The notes: generated from the letters alone by a model not told the origin. Shown: positions 11,547-22,207, counted from the stretch's first letter. The stretch: 64,000 bases of DNA from Anastatus disparis (GCA_017163975.1 JAFFSR010000249.1:3533001-3597000); one strand, 5' to 3'. Translations and numbers: made by a program.

Positions 11547-14500
11547 TTAATGCGCAGGTTTAAGATCTTTTATGTGCACATGACGGGTGATCGAGCCGTC
11601 TTGTGCTTTCAGATCGAAAATTACGGGTGAAATGATTTTTTTCACGGTGTACGGTCCGATGTATTTCTCGGAAAGCTTAGCAGCTTTATCGGCGGCTTTA
11701 TTAGAGAGCGTATGATGCCTCTTAAACACGGATTCGTTTAATTTGGGAGACCAGCTCCTCCTACGCAAGTTGTAGTAGTGACTTTGTTTACTAAAACTGT
11801 GCGCGAGATTATTTCTCGCGAGTACTAATGCGTCTTTTAATTTTGTTAACTCGGAGAGTCTATCGCATTTCTCGCGGTTCTGATTTAAAGCCCCGGGGGC
11901 GACAAATTCTCTACCCGTATTAAGGTAAGCGGGGGTGAATCCCGTGGATTCGCTGCGAGCGGTGTTGTAAGCGAAAGCTATCTCGGGTATTTTGCTGTCC
12001 CAGGTGTTGTGTTTTTTACCGACGTATTGGCGTATCATGGTTTTAATTACTCGGTTCGCTCTTTCTACGGGGTTGCATTGCGGGGTGTAACTTGGCGTGA
12101 ATCTTGCCTTAATCCCGTATTGTTTTAAGAAAGCGGCCATTTCGTAACCTTTAAATTGTACGCCGTTATCACTTACGACGGTAGTAGGGCAACCGTGGCG
12201 GAGAACAATTTGTTCTTTTAACGCTTTGATGACGGTTTTTGCAGTGGCTCTACGTAGAGGACGAAGTTCGACCCATTTAGAAAAACGATCTTGCATTACG
12301 AGCAACTGGGCGTTTTGGTCTTTTGTCCTGGGTAGTGGGCCGACGAGGTCGATGGACACCATCTCCCAAGGCGCATTTACCGGCGTTGCGTGCATGAAAC
12401 CTGGCGGTTTGTTTTGAAGCACTTTGTGCTTTTGACAATTTGTGCACTTTTTGACGTAATTTGCACCGTCTTTGAGCATCTTAGGCCAAAAATAGCGCTG
12501 GGAGAGTCGAGCGAGTGTTTTAAAAACGCCTAAATGACCGGCGGTGACGTCATCATGAACCTCCTTGAGCACTTGATCTCTTTCGTATGAAGGTACGCAT
12601 AATTTCCACGAGGAGCCGGTATCTAGATAATTGAGTGTTAGATCGTGAGCGCGATGGTGAAAGAGACGACCATCTTTGATGCAGAAATCCGAGAAATTCT
12701 GGGGGTTTTTGGTTATTTGGTCGAAAAGATCATTGTACCAAGGACAGTGTTGGGTGGAAGCTATGGCGCAGGTGTTAGTTGGTTGCCTGGACAAGATATC
12801 AGCGACGGTGTTGTCTACGCCGCGTCTATAACGTATTTCGTAGTCCCATTGGCTTAACTCTAGCGCCCAGCGGGCTAAACGACCGGAAGGATTATCAATC
12901 TTATCTAACCACTTCAATGAGAGGTGGTCGGTAATAACCGCAAAGCGGTAACCCTCCAGGTAGTCGCGCATCTTCCATATTCCCCATTTGACGGCGAGGC
13001 ATTCGAGTTCTGTTACGGAATAATTGCGTTCTGCCTTGTTCAAAGATCGGCTAGCATAAGCGATTACATGTTCTTTTCCGTCTATTTCCTGCGTGAGTAC
13101 GGCTCCAAGTCCTTCTAGGCTCGCGTCTGTTTGAAGCGAGAAGGTCTTGGTCCAATCAGGACACGTCAGGACAGGCGCGGAAGTTAGTTGACGTTTTATT
13201 TCGTCGAACGCTTTTTGCTGAGCTTCTTTCCAGGCCCATTTCGTTTGCTTGCGCAATAATAAGTTTAACGGAGCTGCGACCCGAGAAGCGTCTTTGACAA
13301 AACGACGGTACCACGAGAGAAGACCGAGAAACCGGCGCAACTCTTTGACGTTCGTGGGTGGTGGTAAGTTAGCTAAAGGCGTGATTTTATCGGTGTCTGT
13401 GTGCAGGCCTTGCTCGTCAATTATATGGCCTAAGTATTTCAAGCTTTTACGTGCGAAAACGCATTGATCCGGGTTAGGCCGTAAGTTAGCTTGTCGTAAA
13501 CGATTGAAAACAGCGTCTAAGTGTTGAATGTGTTCATCTAAGGAGCTCGAGACGACGATAATGTCATCTAAGTATGCGAATACGTTAGGTGAAAGATCCG
13601 GCGTAATTACTCGATCGAGAAGACGCTGAAAAGTGGCGGTCGCCGAATGTAAGCCAAAAGGCATGACCTTGAACTCAAAAAGACCTTTGCCCGCTACTGT
13701 GAAGGCGGTAGTGGCGCAGCTTTGTGGAGTCAGAGGCACTTGCCAGTAGCCGTTCTTCAGATCGATCGTTGAAAGATAACGTGCATTTCGCAAACGATCG
13801 AGGATTGCGTTGATCCGCGGTAATGGATACGCATCCTTTTTGCTAACTGCGTTTAACTTGCGGAAGTCGATGCAAAAACGAGGTTTTCCGTCTTTCTTTT
13901 TTACTAACACGACGGGTGAACTCCACGGGCTATGAGAAGGACAGATGACTCCTTCTGCTAACATCTTATCGACTTCTTGATTAATTATGGCCTGCGTAGC
14001 CGGATTACGAGGGCGATAACGTTGTTTGATCGGCGTGGGATCGAGTAGTTTGATTTCGTGCTCAATAAGGGGAGTTCTGCCGCTTACGTCGTTAAATTTC
14101 TGTAGTTCTGTTTTTAAGAACTCGTTTAATCGAGTTTCTTCGTCCGAAGATAAAGAGTGGAGGCCGGATGTTGCGTTAGCCGAGCAGTTTTGTGTATTTG
14201 GACCGTACAAAGTGGGCTCGATTGATTTTATTTCCCGTCCTTCTAGTATAATTTGAATACGCAGTTTCTTTAGCAAGTCCATACCGAGTAAGAAATCGAA
14301 ACTTAAGTTCGACATAATTGCGAAGCTATGTTTTACGCGACGGCCTTTGTACTTGAGTACTCCGGAAATGGCTTGACTAGACCGAGTTTCTGTTCCGTCG
14401 GCTAGGCCTATTGAATGGTCTTCGTTGATTGTCCAACCTTCTTTAATACAGTGGTCGACAATTTCCGGTCTGGCGAAAGAAGTTATTGATCCCGGATCTA

Positions 14501-14642
14501 CTAAAGATTTTAGCGACTTGTCACCCACGCGAAAATAAATAATATACCGGTTTTCGTTGGAAAAGTGAGTGCAAGGCAGGTTATAGGTCGGACGGTGCCT
14601 TATTGCCGGCCGACCCGTCTTGAGTTTTCCGCCCCTTTGCAC
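11547..14642 (-). CDS. pol: Gypsy Pol polyprotein: protease, reverse transcriptase, RNase H, integrase
   Basis: An uninterrupted 1031-codon frame. The aspartic protease core sits near residues 40-60, but the expected D-T/S-G triad reads DPG (residues 49-51). RT runs about 190-370 with the YLDD box near 357. RNase H spans about 500-620 with acidic residues in TDAS, ELEC and TDHLS. Integrase has an H-H-C-C zinc domain near 700-740, then core D, D, E in SIDLVGPL (about 766), SDNGVQF (about 824) and NPVERAN (about 862), and a C-terminal basic region. It opens in the -1 frame relative to gag with about 45 nt overlap and has no ATG, so expression by -1 frameshifting is expected. The protease substitution probably inactivates this copy. 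Confidence 0.93.
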   Translation of the reverse strand: MQRGGKLKTGRPAIRHRPTYNLPCTHFSNENRYIIYFRVGDKSLKSLVDPGSITSFARPEIVDHCIKEGWTINEDHSIGLADGTETRSSQAISGVLKYKGRRVKHSFAIMSNLSFDFLLGMDLLKKLRIQIILEGREIKSIEPTLYGPNTQNCSANATSGLHSLSSDEETRLNEFLKTELQKFNDVSGRTPLIEHEIKLLDPTPIKQRYRPRNPATQAIINQEVDKMLAEGVICPSHSPWSSPVVLVKKKDGKPRFCIDFRKLNAVSKKDAYPLPRINAILDRLRNARYLSTIDLKNGYWQVPLTPQSCATTAFTVAGKGLFEFKVMPFGLHSATATFQRLLDRVITPDLSPNVFAYLDDIIVVSSSLDEHIQHLDAVFNRLRQANLRPNPDQCVFARKSLKYLGHIIDEQGLHTDTDKITPLANLPPPTNVKELRRFLGLLSWYRRFVKDASRVAAPLNLLLRKQTKWAWKEAQQKAFDEIKRQLTSAPVLTCPDWTKTFSLQTDASLEGLGAVLTQEIDGKEHVIAYASRSLNKAERNYSVTELECLAVKWGIWKMRDYLEGYRFAVITDHLSLKWLDKIDNPSGRLARWALELSQWDYEIRYRRGVDNTVADILSRQPTNTCAIASTQHCPWYNDLFDQITKNPQNFSDFCIKDGRLFHHRAHDLTLNYLDTGSSWKLCVPSYERDQVLKEVHDDVTAGHLGVFKTLARLSQRYFWPKMLKDGANYVKKCTNCQKHKVLQNKPPGFMHATPVNAPWEMVSIDLVGPLPRTKDQNAQLLVMQDRFSKWVELRPLRRATAKTVIKALKEQIVLRHGCPTTVVSDNGVQFKGYEMAAFLKQYGIKARFTPSYTPQCNPVERANRVIKTMIRQYVGKKHNTWDSKIPEIAFAYNTARSESTGFTPAYLNTGREFVAPGALNQNREKCDRLSELTKLKDALVLARNNLAHSFSKQSHYYNLRRRSWSPKLNESVFKRHHTLSNKAADKAAKLSEKYIGPYTVKKIISPVIFDLKAQDGSITRHVHIKDLKPAH

Positions 14643-15670
14643 TTGCAGTTAATGGTCATGATGCCGTCCTTTCCGCAAAATGAGCAGAATAACCGTCCTT
14701 TATTTGTGCAGTCGTAGCGACTGTGACCTTCTTCCTTACACTTCCAACAATTTTTGGACCGGGAGTATCGCTGGGTATTAAACGTCGCGGTGGATGAGTG
14801 CGGACGAACGGGTTTTGGTTGTGAGTCTATGATTTCATTTTTCACCTCTTCTATCTCCTCGACACGTTGTATTAATTGTTCGACCGTGGTGAAATCTGAT
14901 CGGCGAATATGCAGGCGTAGAACCGGTTACATGTTATTAAAGATGTTTTCAATCTGATGTTCCGGGGTTAAATTACCGCGTCGTCGCATTAAGGTAGCTA
15001 ATGAAGTGACATACTTCCGGATGTCTTCTTTTTCTCCTTGCTTGCGATCTATTATTAATCGGTCAAGATGGCGTAGTTCACTGGGAGATAAATAATAATC
15101 ACGTAAACGCGTGATTAATTGCTGAAAAGATGTTATTTCGGGAGCGCAATTTCTATACCATAACTGTGCATCTCCGCGTAGTAATTCGGGAAACCCTTGA
15201 AGGAATTTAGCGTCCGGAATTTCGTATGCGATTTTTAGGTCCTGCACTCTTTCTAGAAACGTGTAAACGTCCTTACCGTCAAAGTGTACGTTCCATTTTC
15301 TCATTTGATCAATAGTACGCGCGGTGTCGTTAGGGAGTTGAACGATGATCGGTGTACTACTAGTTAAACTTCCGGCGTTTGATAAAGACGACGGCGCGTT
15401 TACAATTATCGAGTTGGTGTCGGTTCGTCTACTCGCACTAATCGTACCTAATAATTCAGCGTTTAACAAAAGATCGGCGTTTTTATCGGTTTCTTCGTTA
15501 TAATCGATGGGGTCATCGGGTGCGTTTTTGTACAAGTCTAGGTGACGCGATACATAACTTAAAAATAAAGCGCGCTGCTCTATGAGAGTTCCGGATGTTG
15601 ATATACGAGCGTCGCGTAGGTGTTCTGCGAGTTCGGTGGGGGTCAATTTATACACCCAGTGTTTCTTCAT
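14600..15670 (-). pseudogene. gag: Gypsy Gag with one in-frame stop
   Basis: The frame from ATG 15670 to 14600 holds a capsid-like region (WYRNC, FQQLITRLRDYYL, RKQGEKEDIRKYV) and two C-terminal zinc knuckles: CWKCKEEGHSRYDC (CX2CX4HX4C) and a second, less regular CSFCGKDG..C. It would form the virus-like particle and bind RNA. A TAA at 14927-14929 interrupts it between capsid and knuckles; reading continues in the same frame. The last 43 nt overlap pol. Confidence 0.85.
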
Positions 15671-16200
15671 TTTGGTATTCTAGTATATATGACGGATGTA
15701 AAAAAAAAAAAATTTTATACCCTACTATCTAAGTCGGTCAAGAAGAGTATGACTCAATCACCAGTTTACATAGAAGATTTCCCCATCTAGGATTCGCTAA
15801 CGCTGGGAGAGAATGAACGAAATGCGAAGAAAAAGACAGACCGCTGTCTGTTAACAATTATGCGGATGATTTTATTTTATAATTGCGGCAAAAATAGAAT
15901 TATACTTTTGCTAAGGTAATCAAGAAGACGAAGAGCCGAAAGACGCAATGGCGGAGGGTTAAAGAGTTCTATAACCGATTCAAAAATGGAAAAACTAGGT
16001 TTTTATCGGAAACGCGGTAAGGTTTTCGGGCGCCATGCAACTTAAGTTGCAGAATTAGAAAGTTAAATTAGAATTTTAATTTTACTTGCACGGAAAAGAA
16101 TCACGAAAAAAAATTTTTCGGTCCCTGTTCGGTTGCGTCATGTAACGTTTGGTTACAATGGCGGACGGACAGGATAAAAGAAGCACGACGTATGAATCAA

Positions 16201-16218
16201 GTCCCTGTTCGGGCGCCA
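16201..16218 (-). other. Primer-binding site complementary to tRNA-Lys
   Basis: TGGCGCCCGAACAGGGAC on the minus strand is the 18-nt complement of the 3' end of tRNA-Lys3, placed immediately after the LTR end TTACA. It primes minus-strand cDNA synthesis. Weaker partial copies sit at about 16120-16140 and 16013-16034. Confidence 0.92.
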
Positions 16219-17039
16219 TGTAACGTTTGGCCTTTTTGCCTCGAATAGATCTTGATATCGTAGGCGTCAGACTTTTAGAGGGCGCTGCAGGTGTTGATTC
16301 TCGGAGGCCAAAGTTCAAACTTACATACTAAACTAACCTAACCTTATTAAATTAATAAAATTAATAATAAGAAAGAAATAAATAAATTAAAATCCATTTA
16401 AATATTTGAAAAGAAAAAAATATAAATGATTAAGAAGAGAAATAATATTAATTAAAAGAATAATCAAATGAATGATACAAAGCTAACCTATCCTTACGTA
16501 CTAAGTGATAATGTGAGAGGAAGCAGGATGGGTACTGCGGACTGGTGATTAAGTTCAAACACGACACTTTGGGTTTAAACTTAAATTATCTTTTCTTTTA
16601 TATTTATTAAAAAAAATAACAACAAAAAAATAATTACAACGCCGATTTCGATAATACTTGATAACAAAAACAAAAAAAAATAAATAAAGATTATAATTGA
16701 GCGAAATAATGTTTCGCACGTTGCGAAGGAACAGAATTCATTTTTAGTTCTCTCCTTGACCGCTAGGTGGCGCTATCTCGTATTTATCGGCTGTAACAAA
16801 TAAGAACAGAAAAGAAATACAATGGTTAATTATTTAATAATAAAGACTCGGCGGGTAAATTCGCGACCTACTTTACCGGCGGAGTTCGGCGCGGTCGGTA
16901 ACGGAGCCAGGTAAGGTAATACAGGAGAACTAGGATGGTAACCCTCTAAACCATAACTGGAGAAGAGGGGGGAGGCTCTTGGTCGAAGACCAACGGAGGA
17001 CTCTACCCCGACCAGCGATGGTGGAGGTAGTAACTAGGA

Positions 17040-17178
17040 GTCAGTGTCGGGCAATCCCACCCTTACACTGACGGATAGATAGGATACTATGCCGGGCAAT
17101 CCCACCCTTACATAGCTTAAGACAGGAGTATAGGAAAGGATAACTCCCACTGTGCCGAGCAATCCCACTCTTACACAG
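17040..17178 (-). other. Three tandem hairpins with conserved loop and compensatory stem changes
   Basis: On the plus strand the units are 17040-17072, 17087-17115 and 17150-17178. Each has the core GCAATCCCAC flanked by complementary ends. Outer stems differ: GTCAGTGT/ACACTGAC, CTATG/CATAG, CTGTG/CACAG. The inner stem GGG/CCC becomes GAG/CTC in the third. They lie about 15-150 nt downstream of the predicted start of the retroelement RNA, in its 5' leader. Confidence 0.7.
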
Positions 17179-17216
17179 AGGAAGGGGAGAGAGTCTCCTC
17201 GCTGGCTCAGCGGCTC

Positions 17217-17228
17217 GCTTATATATGC
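17217..17228 (-). promoter_or_regulatory. TATA box of the gypsy LTR
   Basis: ATATATAAGCG on the minus strand, about 95 bp inside the LTR. It predicts transcription starting near 17190-17195. Confidence 0.55.
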
Positions 17229-17317
17229 TATGGAGCTCGCTATTCCCGTTGCGGGAGTAGCGCCTCGTAGCGGCTGAGCGCAGGTACTGCGTCTAGCGCG
17301 ATTTTTGAATCGTCGCA

Positions 17318-18018
17318 ATACTAATGAAAAAAGCTAACGTTGGAAAAGTTCAGAAAAAAATGAGGAGAAAAAAAAATGAATGATCCAAGCTCACGTTTTT
17401 TCGCACGAGTCATTAGACCTCACCCAAACTCTAGAGTACACATTACAATAGCAAGTGAATTAATAATCAGGAAAATTTGAAATTTTTTCTAAAATTTAAA
17501 TTGAATTATTAGCTAGCTATATTTATTCTAGACAATTATGAAACAGAGAAAAAGAAAAAGAAAATTAAAATGTGACTGAAATATTTGTTAGTTGATCAAA
17601 TTGTTACACAGCGTTTATAGTATTTTCTTACATAATAATGTTATTAATAATAAAAGAAAAAATAGAGAAAATTTCAACTTTTATTTTAAATTTTGAAAAT
17701 TTCTATAAAAAAAAAATGTTTAGATTATATACAAATTTTATATTTTTCAAATCATTAAAAATTTTAAAAAAATTAAAAAATATTGATAAGACAAAATAAT
17801 TTAAATAAGTTTGTTTAAATCATTTAGAGCATAGGAGGATGTATGAATCAATTTTAATTTTGTATACTTATTTGCATAATAAATTTAAATTTACATTAAA
17901 AAAAAATAAACAAAGAAAATTAAGCAGCTAAACGACATGATTAAAAAAAATTGAAATAAAATTGTGAATAATTATATTAAAAAATAAAAATAAGACTTAA
18001 AAAGGTGAGAAAATATAA
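17318..18018. other. AT-rich intergenic DNA
   Basis: No gene or repeat boundary seen. Confidence 0.5.
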
Positions 18019-18254
18019 CACGAGAAACCTTTTGAATGTGGCAGCTAGACGCGCCGGCGCAGGCCCAACTCGGTTACCGCAAGGGGGTCGAATCTGTAAA
18101 GAATCTGGCGGCGCATTTGGCCCCTATTCGGCTAGATGAAAATAACGTATTTTCAACATTGTATGATGCATATGTCGATCAGCTGATTTGCGAAATACGG
18201 CTACTGCTTCTCTTGATTTTAAGGTTAACTTAAATTCGTTTTCACCTCTCAAAG

Positions 18255-19424
18255 TTGTATTTTGAAATTTGTGAAATAATTTTTTTTAAATGTTTGCCAA
18301 AAAAAACGAAAAAGAAAATAATTTTAAATCGAGTGAATAAAAAAATACGTTTAGATAAAAAAGCCGAGGATACTTCTTCAATCATAAATATAGAGATCGA
18401 GGAATCTTCTAACAAGATTGATTTTAATCAATTCCCAAATGATGTTTGTTTGGTTAATTCTGAAGCTGACTCAAATAATTCAAATGACACTAATTGTAGT
18501 GCAGATCAGAACGTTGATTCTGAATTATCCTGTGATAAAATCAGTTGTCAAAATAAATGTAAAGACTCCAGTGATTATGATAGTAGTAGTAGTAGTGAAT
18601 TAGATTTTAGTGAAAAACCAATTTTTAATAAAAAAAGTTGTGATAAAGAAAAGCATATGTGTTTTATGATTCGTGAAAAATTGAGATTATGGGCTATTAA
18701 TTTCTTCATAGTGCATAGCATAATAAATGCTCTTTTGGCAATTTTAAAACAAGTGTTTCCTTGTCTTCCCTTACGTGCTAAAGATTTAATTAAAACTGAA
18801 AACAAGTTTTCAATTGAATCCTTTTGTCCTGAAAATTAATTGGATAAATCTGAATTTGTTTATTTTGGACTGGCTGAGCAACTCAGAAGAATTGTTAATC
18901 CAAAGAATCATATGGAAAATATTTTAAAAATTCAGTTTAATATTGATGGTATGCCACTGGATGGCAAAAAAAATCCTGTCCAGCAACTGTGTAATCGAGT
19001 AAGCCAGCAATTCTCAGTACATAAAGAGAAAGCAACAATTCCTCCAATATTTGAAATTTTAAAAAAGAAGAAAGTGTGTGAGAAAAATTATAAAATAAAA
19101 TCTTTTAAATATCAAAATTTCATATATTCTGACAAAAAACCAAACAATTGTGTGTTATTAAAAAATGGATATTTCATTTTAATTGATTGTATTAGTGGAT
19201 TCAATGAAAATAATGTCCAGCTTTATGGTAGAAAATTGAAAATATTAGGTGATGCTTATGAATATCCAACCAAATCATCAGATTTAAACATGCATTTGGT
19301 TTCTGAAGGAAATATTAAATATGACTTTTTTTTGTATGACATTGAATGCAAAGCTGTTATTTTAAACATTTTTGAGTTACCAGACGATGAACAAAAACAA
19401 TATGTGATTCCCATGCTGCATTAA
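18255..19424 (+). pseudogene. CACTA-like transposase (transposase-domain protein), internally deleted
   Basis: One frame with a single TAA at 18837-18839. The N-terminal basic stretch and acidic serine tract lead into EKLRLWAINFFIVHSIIN and LPLRAKDL, then YFGLAEQL and FNIDGMPL, which are typical of the transposase-domain family common in insects. Directly after IDGMPL the sequence jumps to the family's C-terminal block (PNNCVLLKNGYFILIDC, YPTKSSDLN, ECKAVILN). The middle, with most catalytic residues, is deleted in frame. No in-frame ATG at the start. It could not mobilise the element. Family named from motif memory. Confidence 0.6.
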
Positions 19425-19499
19425 AAGTTTCTTTTGTAAAAATATATGATTTTTATTTCAATAAAAGACGTAACATGGATATAACATTTTTTATTTATT

Positions 19500-19850
19500 T
19501 TAAGAGTCAGCCGTATACCGACACAGTTACCTGTTTTGCCGAATCTATTTAAAATTTATTTTTTATAAAAACTAATAACTCCAGGCAAAAATAAAGAGAT
19601 GGTTTCGATTCGTGTAATAGAAAGCAATATTTTCTCTGATAAGAATAATTTAATTCCACCGCTTTATTTTCAAGAAAAGTTGGAATAACTTGAAAATCGG
19701 ATTATTTGACACTAATTTCTAATTTTTTAAGTTATTCCAACTTTTCTTAAAAACGGAGCAATAAAATTAATTTATACTAATCAAAGAGAATATTACATTT
19801 TATTAAACACATCGAAACCATCTCTTTATTTCTGCCTAAATTAGAAAGTG
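19500..19850. mobile_element. TTAA foldback MITE, divergent copy
   Basis: Starts TTAAGAGTCAG. Its arms pair through GCAAAAATAAAGAGATGG (19583) and CCATCTCTTTATTTCTGC (19820). The core (GCAATATTTTCTCTGAT, CAAGAAAAGTTGG) matches the copies at 35.6 and 63.5 kb. The right terminus is eroded. Confidence 0.6.
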
Positions 19851-19879
19851 AAAATTGATGCATCATAGAAATAATAAAA

Positions 19880-21250
19880 TTAAAAAAGCATAAATAAAGC
19901 ACCTGTACCTTTCAAGACTAAATAAAACTTTGTTTTATTAAATTGTATTTTTTCTTCCTTGGACGTTTGAGCAACCGTTTGCATTGAAATTTCTCTTTTG
20001 AAAAAAGTCTTAAAAATCTTACTTATTGTATCTTTAATATCTACAGAGGAAGAAATAGTTGATAAAAAGTGCTTGTGCTAAAAAAAATTAATATTTATTA
20101 TTTTATTATTCAATGAATTGTTTGTTATATTGCTTTTATGAATATATTAATAAGTTTTATACTCACGAGATCAGAAGATATTGATTTGTTATTATCATTT
20201 AGAGCTTCTTCAAAAGCAACAAAACAATCTCTGTCCTTAAGCGGCAAATCAACTTCATGTATTTCTATTAGTTTTGAAAGCGAAATGATGTTTTCATTTT
20301 CTTTAAGCGGTCTCCTTTCTGTCACAAAAACTCCTAATTCTTCTATTTTAACAGACAATTCAGCTAATGCAATTTTATTATTTTTGGCATTAACTTTCAT
20401 TGCATCTTTTATACTTTTCTGACCTTCTTCTACTCCTTTCAAAGCAGCTAAAACAGCATTACTTTGACTATTTGACTTAGCTTCCATCAAATCAACTTTT
20501 GAAGATACTTCAAGAAGTACATTATTTATATCTGAAATGGGTTAATAATAATCAAGGTTAAATAATATATAATAATTAGTTTAAAAAGTTAAATGAAATA
20601 TACTTTGCATTTCCATTAATTGCATATCATCTGTACGTCGATTTAGAATAGGAATTTGAGGATTAACACTATTTTTAATCAAACCGTTAAATAATGTAGT
20701 CTCACTAATATCATCAGTAACTGTAATATGTTCAGGATCATCTGTACCATTTATAATAATTGGATCTATGCTACGAAGCTCGCTATTCCCGTTGCGGGAG
20801 TAGCGCGTCGTAGCGGCTGAGCGCAAGTACTAAGTCTAGCGCGATTTTTGAATCGTCGCAGAGTTAATAAAGTTTTAAGTAAATGTGGATCTTGCTTAAT
20901 TTTCTTTGCCTTGTTTGTGGCTCCAGTAAGACCAGCTTATTTATAAAAAAAGTAAACTTGAAATATTTGTATTGATTTATATTGTACAAAAACTTTTGTT
21001 GAATTTACTTACCAAATGAATCAAGAACTACACAAGGATATTTTTCCCAACTCTCTGGAGGTGGTGGTGGTGAAGCCTTTCTTAAAAAAGAGTTAAATAA
21101 TTCACTATCATCTTCTGTAAGAGGTTGTAAATAAGTTACCATGTTATTAAGTATATAAGATACAGGAGCAACAATAACTTTTTCTTGAAATCCAGTGATA
21201 TCACTCATTAAATACACAACTGCATATTTTTCACTAATTTTAGGAGGCAT
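19880..21250 (-). CDS. DUF4806-type protein of the CACTA-like element, four exons, one disrupted by an LTR fragment
   Basis: Predicted exons: 21250-21013 (ATG start; MPPKISEKYAVVYLMSD), 20935-20604, 20531-20167 and 20077-19880. They are joined by GT-AG introns with AAG/CAG/TAG acceptors. The last two exons carry the DUF4806 pattern: VDLPLKDRDCFVAFEEAL, then FLSTISSSVDIKDTISKIF and an aromatic/basic tail. Exon 3 begins with a probable coiled coil (KGVEEGQKSIKDAMKVN). Such proteins accompany this transposon type in insects; their function is unknown. Exon 2 contains about 93 bp of gypsy U3, which replaces or interrupts coding sequence. Exon phases agree at the junctions I checked. Confidence 0.6.
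20768..20860 (-). repeat. Fragment of gypsy LTR U3 inside an exon
   Basis: About 93 bp nearly identical to 17225-17317, ending at the same terminal base (TGCGACG on the minus strand). It stops short of the TATA box on the other side. It interrupts exon 2 of the DUF4806-type gene. Confidence 0.8.
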
Positions 21251-21558
21251 CTATTCAAATTAATTAATTAATTAATTAATCTATTAAAATGATTATTATA
21301 ATTATAATAATTAATGTGTTAATTATTTTATTTTATGTAAAATAATTACCTTTGAAAAAGTGTTAGGTTATGTCATCTGATATAGATGATACTTTAAAAT
21401 ATAAAAGTTGGCACGCGCGATAGGCCCGAGCTCGCCGCCAGATTCTTGAGATTATGGTGCCGTCTTGGGTGCGGAAAGGCAAGCACTGTGGGGCCAATAT
21501 GGCGAGTCTGGCGCCCTCATCGGCCCGAATTCGCGCCACAACGAAAAGGTTTCTCGGG

Positions 21559-21904
21559 AACATATAGAGGAGCTTTTATAAATAAAATTAAACAAAGATT
21601 CGAATGTAAATCAATATACTAACCAAATAGAATAACCTTACCAAAAAAATTAGCGTTAAAAATTGTATTGTTCCTTACATTAATTGTTTACAATCTCTGA
21701 AAGCACCTAATCGTCAATTGTATGTTCGTTCTTTATTCTACACAAAATTTTCAAATTCAATGTTTATGTTCTTCTTCTTCTTCTTAATATTTTATTGGCC
21801 TCTTGATATGTTTATGTTCTGGTTTTTTTTTATTTTTTTATTATTTTATTTTCAATAAAACATTTAAGAGCAGGCTGGATTCGCTGTCCTTGTCTAATTG
21901 GCAT
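21559..21904. other. AT-rich spacer
   Basis: Nothing recognisable apart from a short TTC-rich stretch near 21770. Confidence 0.5.
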
Positions 21905-22207
21905 TTTTGTTATTTACTCAAGTATTAATCGGTGTATCTGCAAATTGAAGGTTAAGCGCAATAGATATTATTATTACAAATATTTATGCACAAGAAAAAA
22001 AAATCTATCGCTTTGTTTTTGAGAAAAGTAAGGAACGCGAAAATATTATAAACATAATCTTTTACTTCGGCGTTCCTTACTTTTCTCAAAAACAAATCGG
22101 TAGATTTTTTTTTTCTTGTGCATAGATATTCATAATAATAATATCTATTGCGATCAACCTTTATTTTGAAGATACACCGATTAATGCTTGAGTAAATAAC
22201 AAACAAC
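21905..22207. mobile_element. Foldback MITE, about 135-bp arms
   Basis: TTTTTGTTATTTACTCAAG at about 21905 is inverted as CTTGAGTAAATAACAAA near 22190. The arms pair through GGTGTATCT, AATAGATATTATTATTA and GAGAAAAGTAAGGAACGC, with a loop near 22040-22065. No coding capacity. Confidence 0.8.

Larger units (their letters stand above)
10933..17317 (-). mobile_element. Ty3/gypsy LTR retrotransposon, 5' LTR to a 3' ORF, 3' LTR missing
   Basis: Order on the minus strand: LTR (17317-16219), tRNA-Lys primer site (16218-16201), leader, gag (15670-14600), pol (14642-11547, protease-RT-RNase H-integrase order as in gypsy), then an extra GC-rich ORF (11466-10933). The element is clearly richer in G+C than its surroundings. 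No second LTR was found below 10.93 kb, so the 3' end is truncated or was lost by rearrangement. Confidence 0.88.
16219..17317 (-). repeat. 5' LTR of the gypsy element
   Basis: On the minus strand it starts TGCGACGATTC at 17317 and ends GTTACA at 16219, next to the primer site. The start is supported by a second genomic fragment (20860) that ends at exactly the same base. It contains a TATA box (17219-17226), three hairpins downstream of it, and an AT-rich U5-side portion. Length 1099 bp. Confidence 0.75.
18019..21558. mobile_element. CACTA-like DNA transposon with two convergent genes
   Basis: The left end CACGAGAAACCTTTT (18019) is matched by an inverted AAAAGGTTTCTCGGG ending at 21558. 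GC-rich subterminal blocks on both sides share AAGAATCTGGCGGC. Inside are a plus-strand transposase remnant (18255-19424) and a minus-strand DUF4806-type gene (21250-19880), tail to tail. A TTAA MITE sits between them and an LTR fragment lies inside the second gene. No clear target duplication was found, and the superfamily is inferred from the transposase. Confidence 0.55.

Noticed and set aside
11027..14256. Multiple plus-strand frames over gypsy pol and the extra ORF
   Set aside because: They are antisense shadows of the GC-rich minus-strand coding sequence.
16082..17318. Short frames within the LTR
   Set aside because: They have no family features; one is simply the translation of the hairpin repeats.
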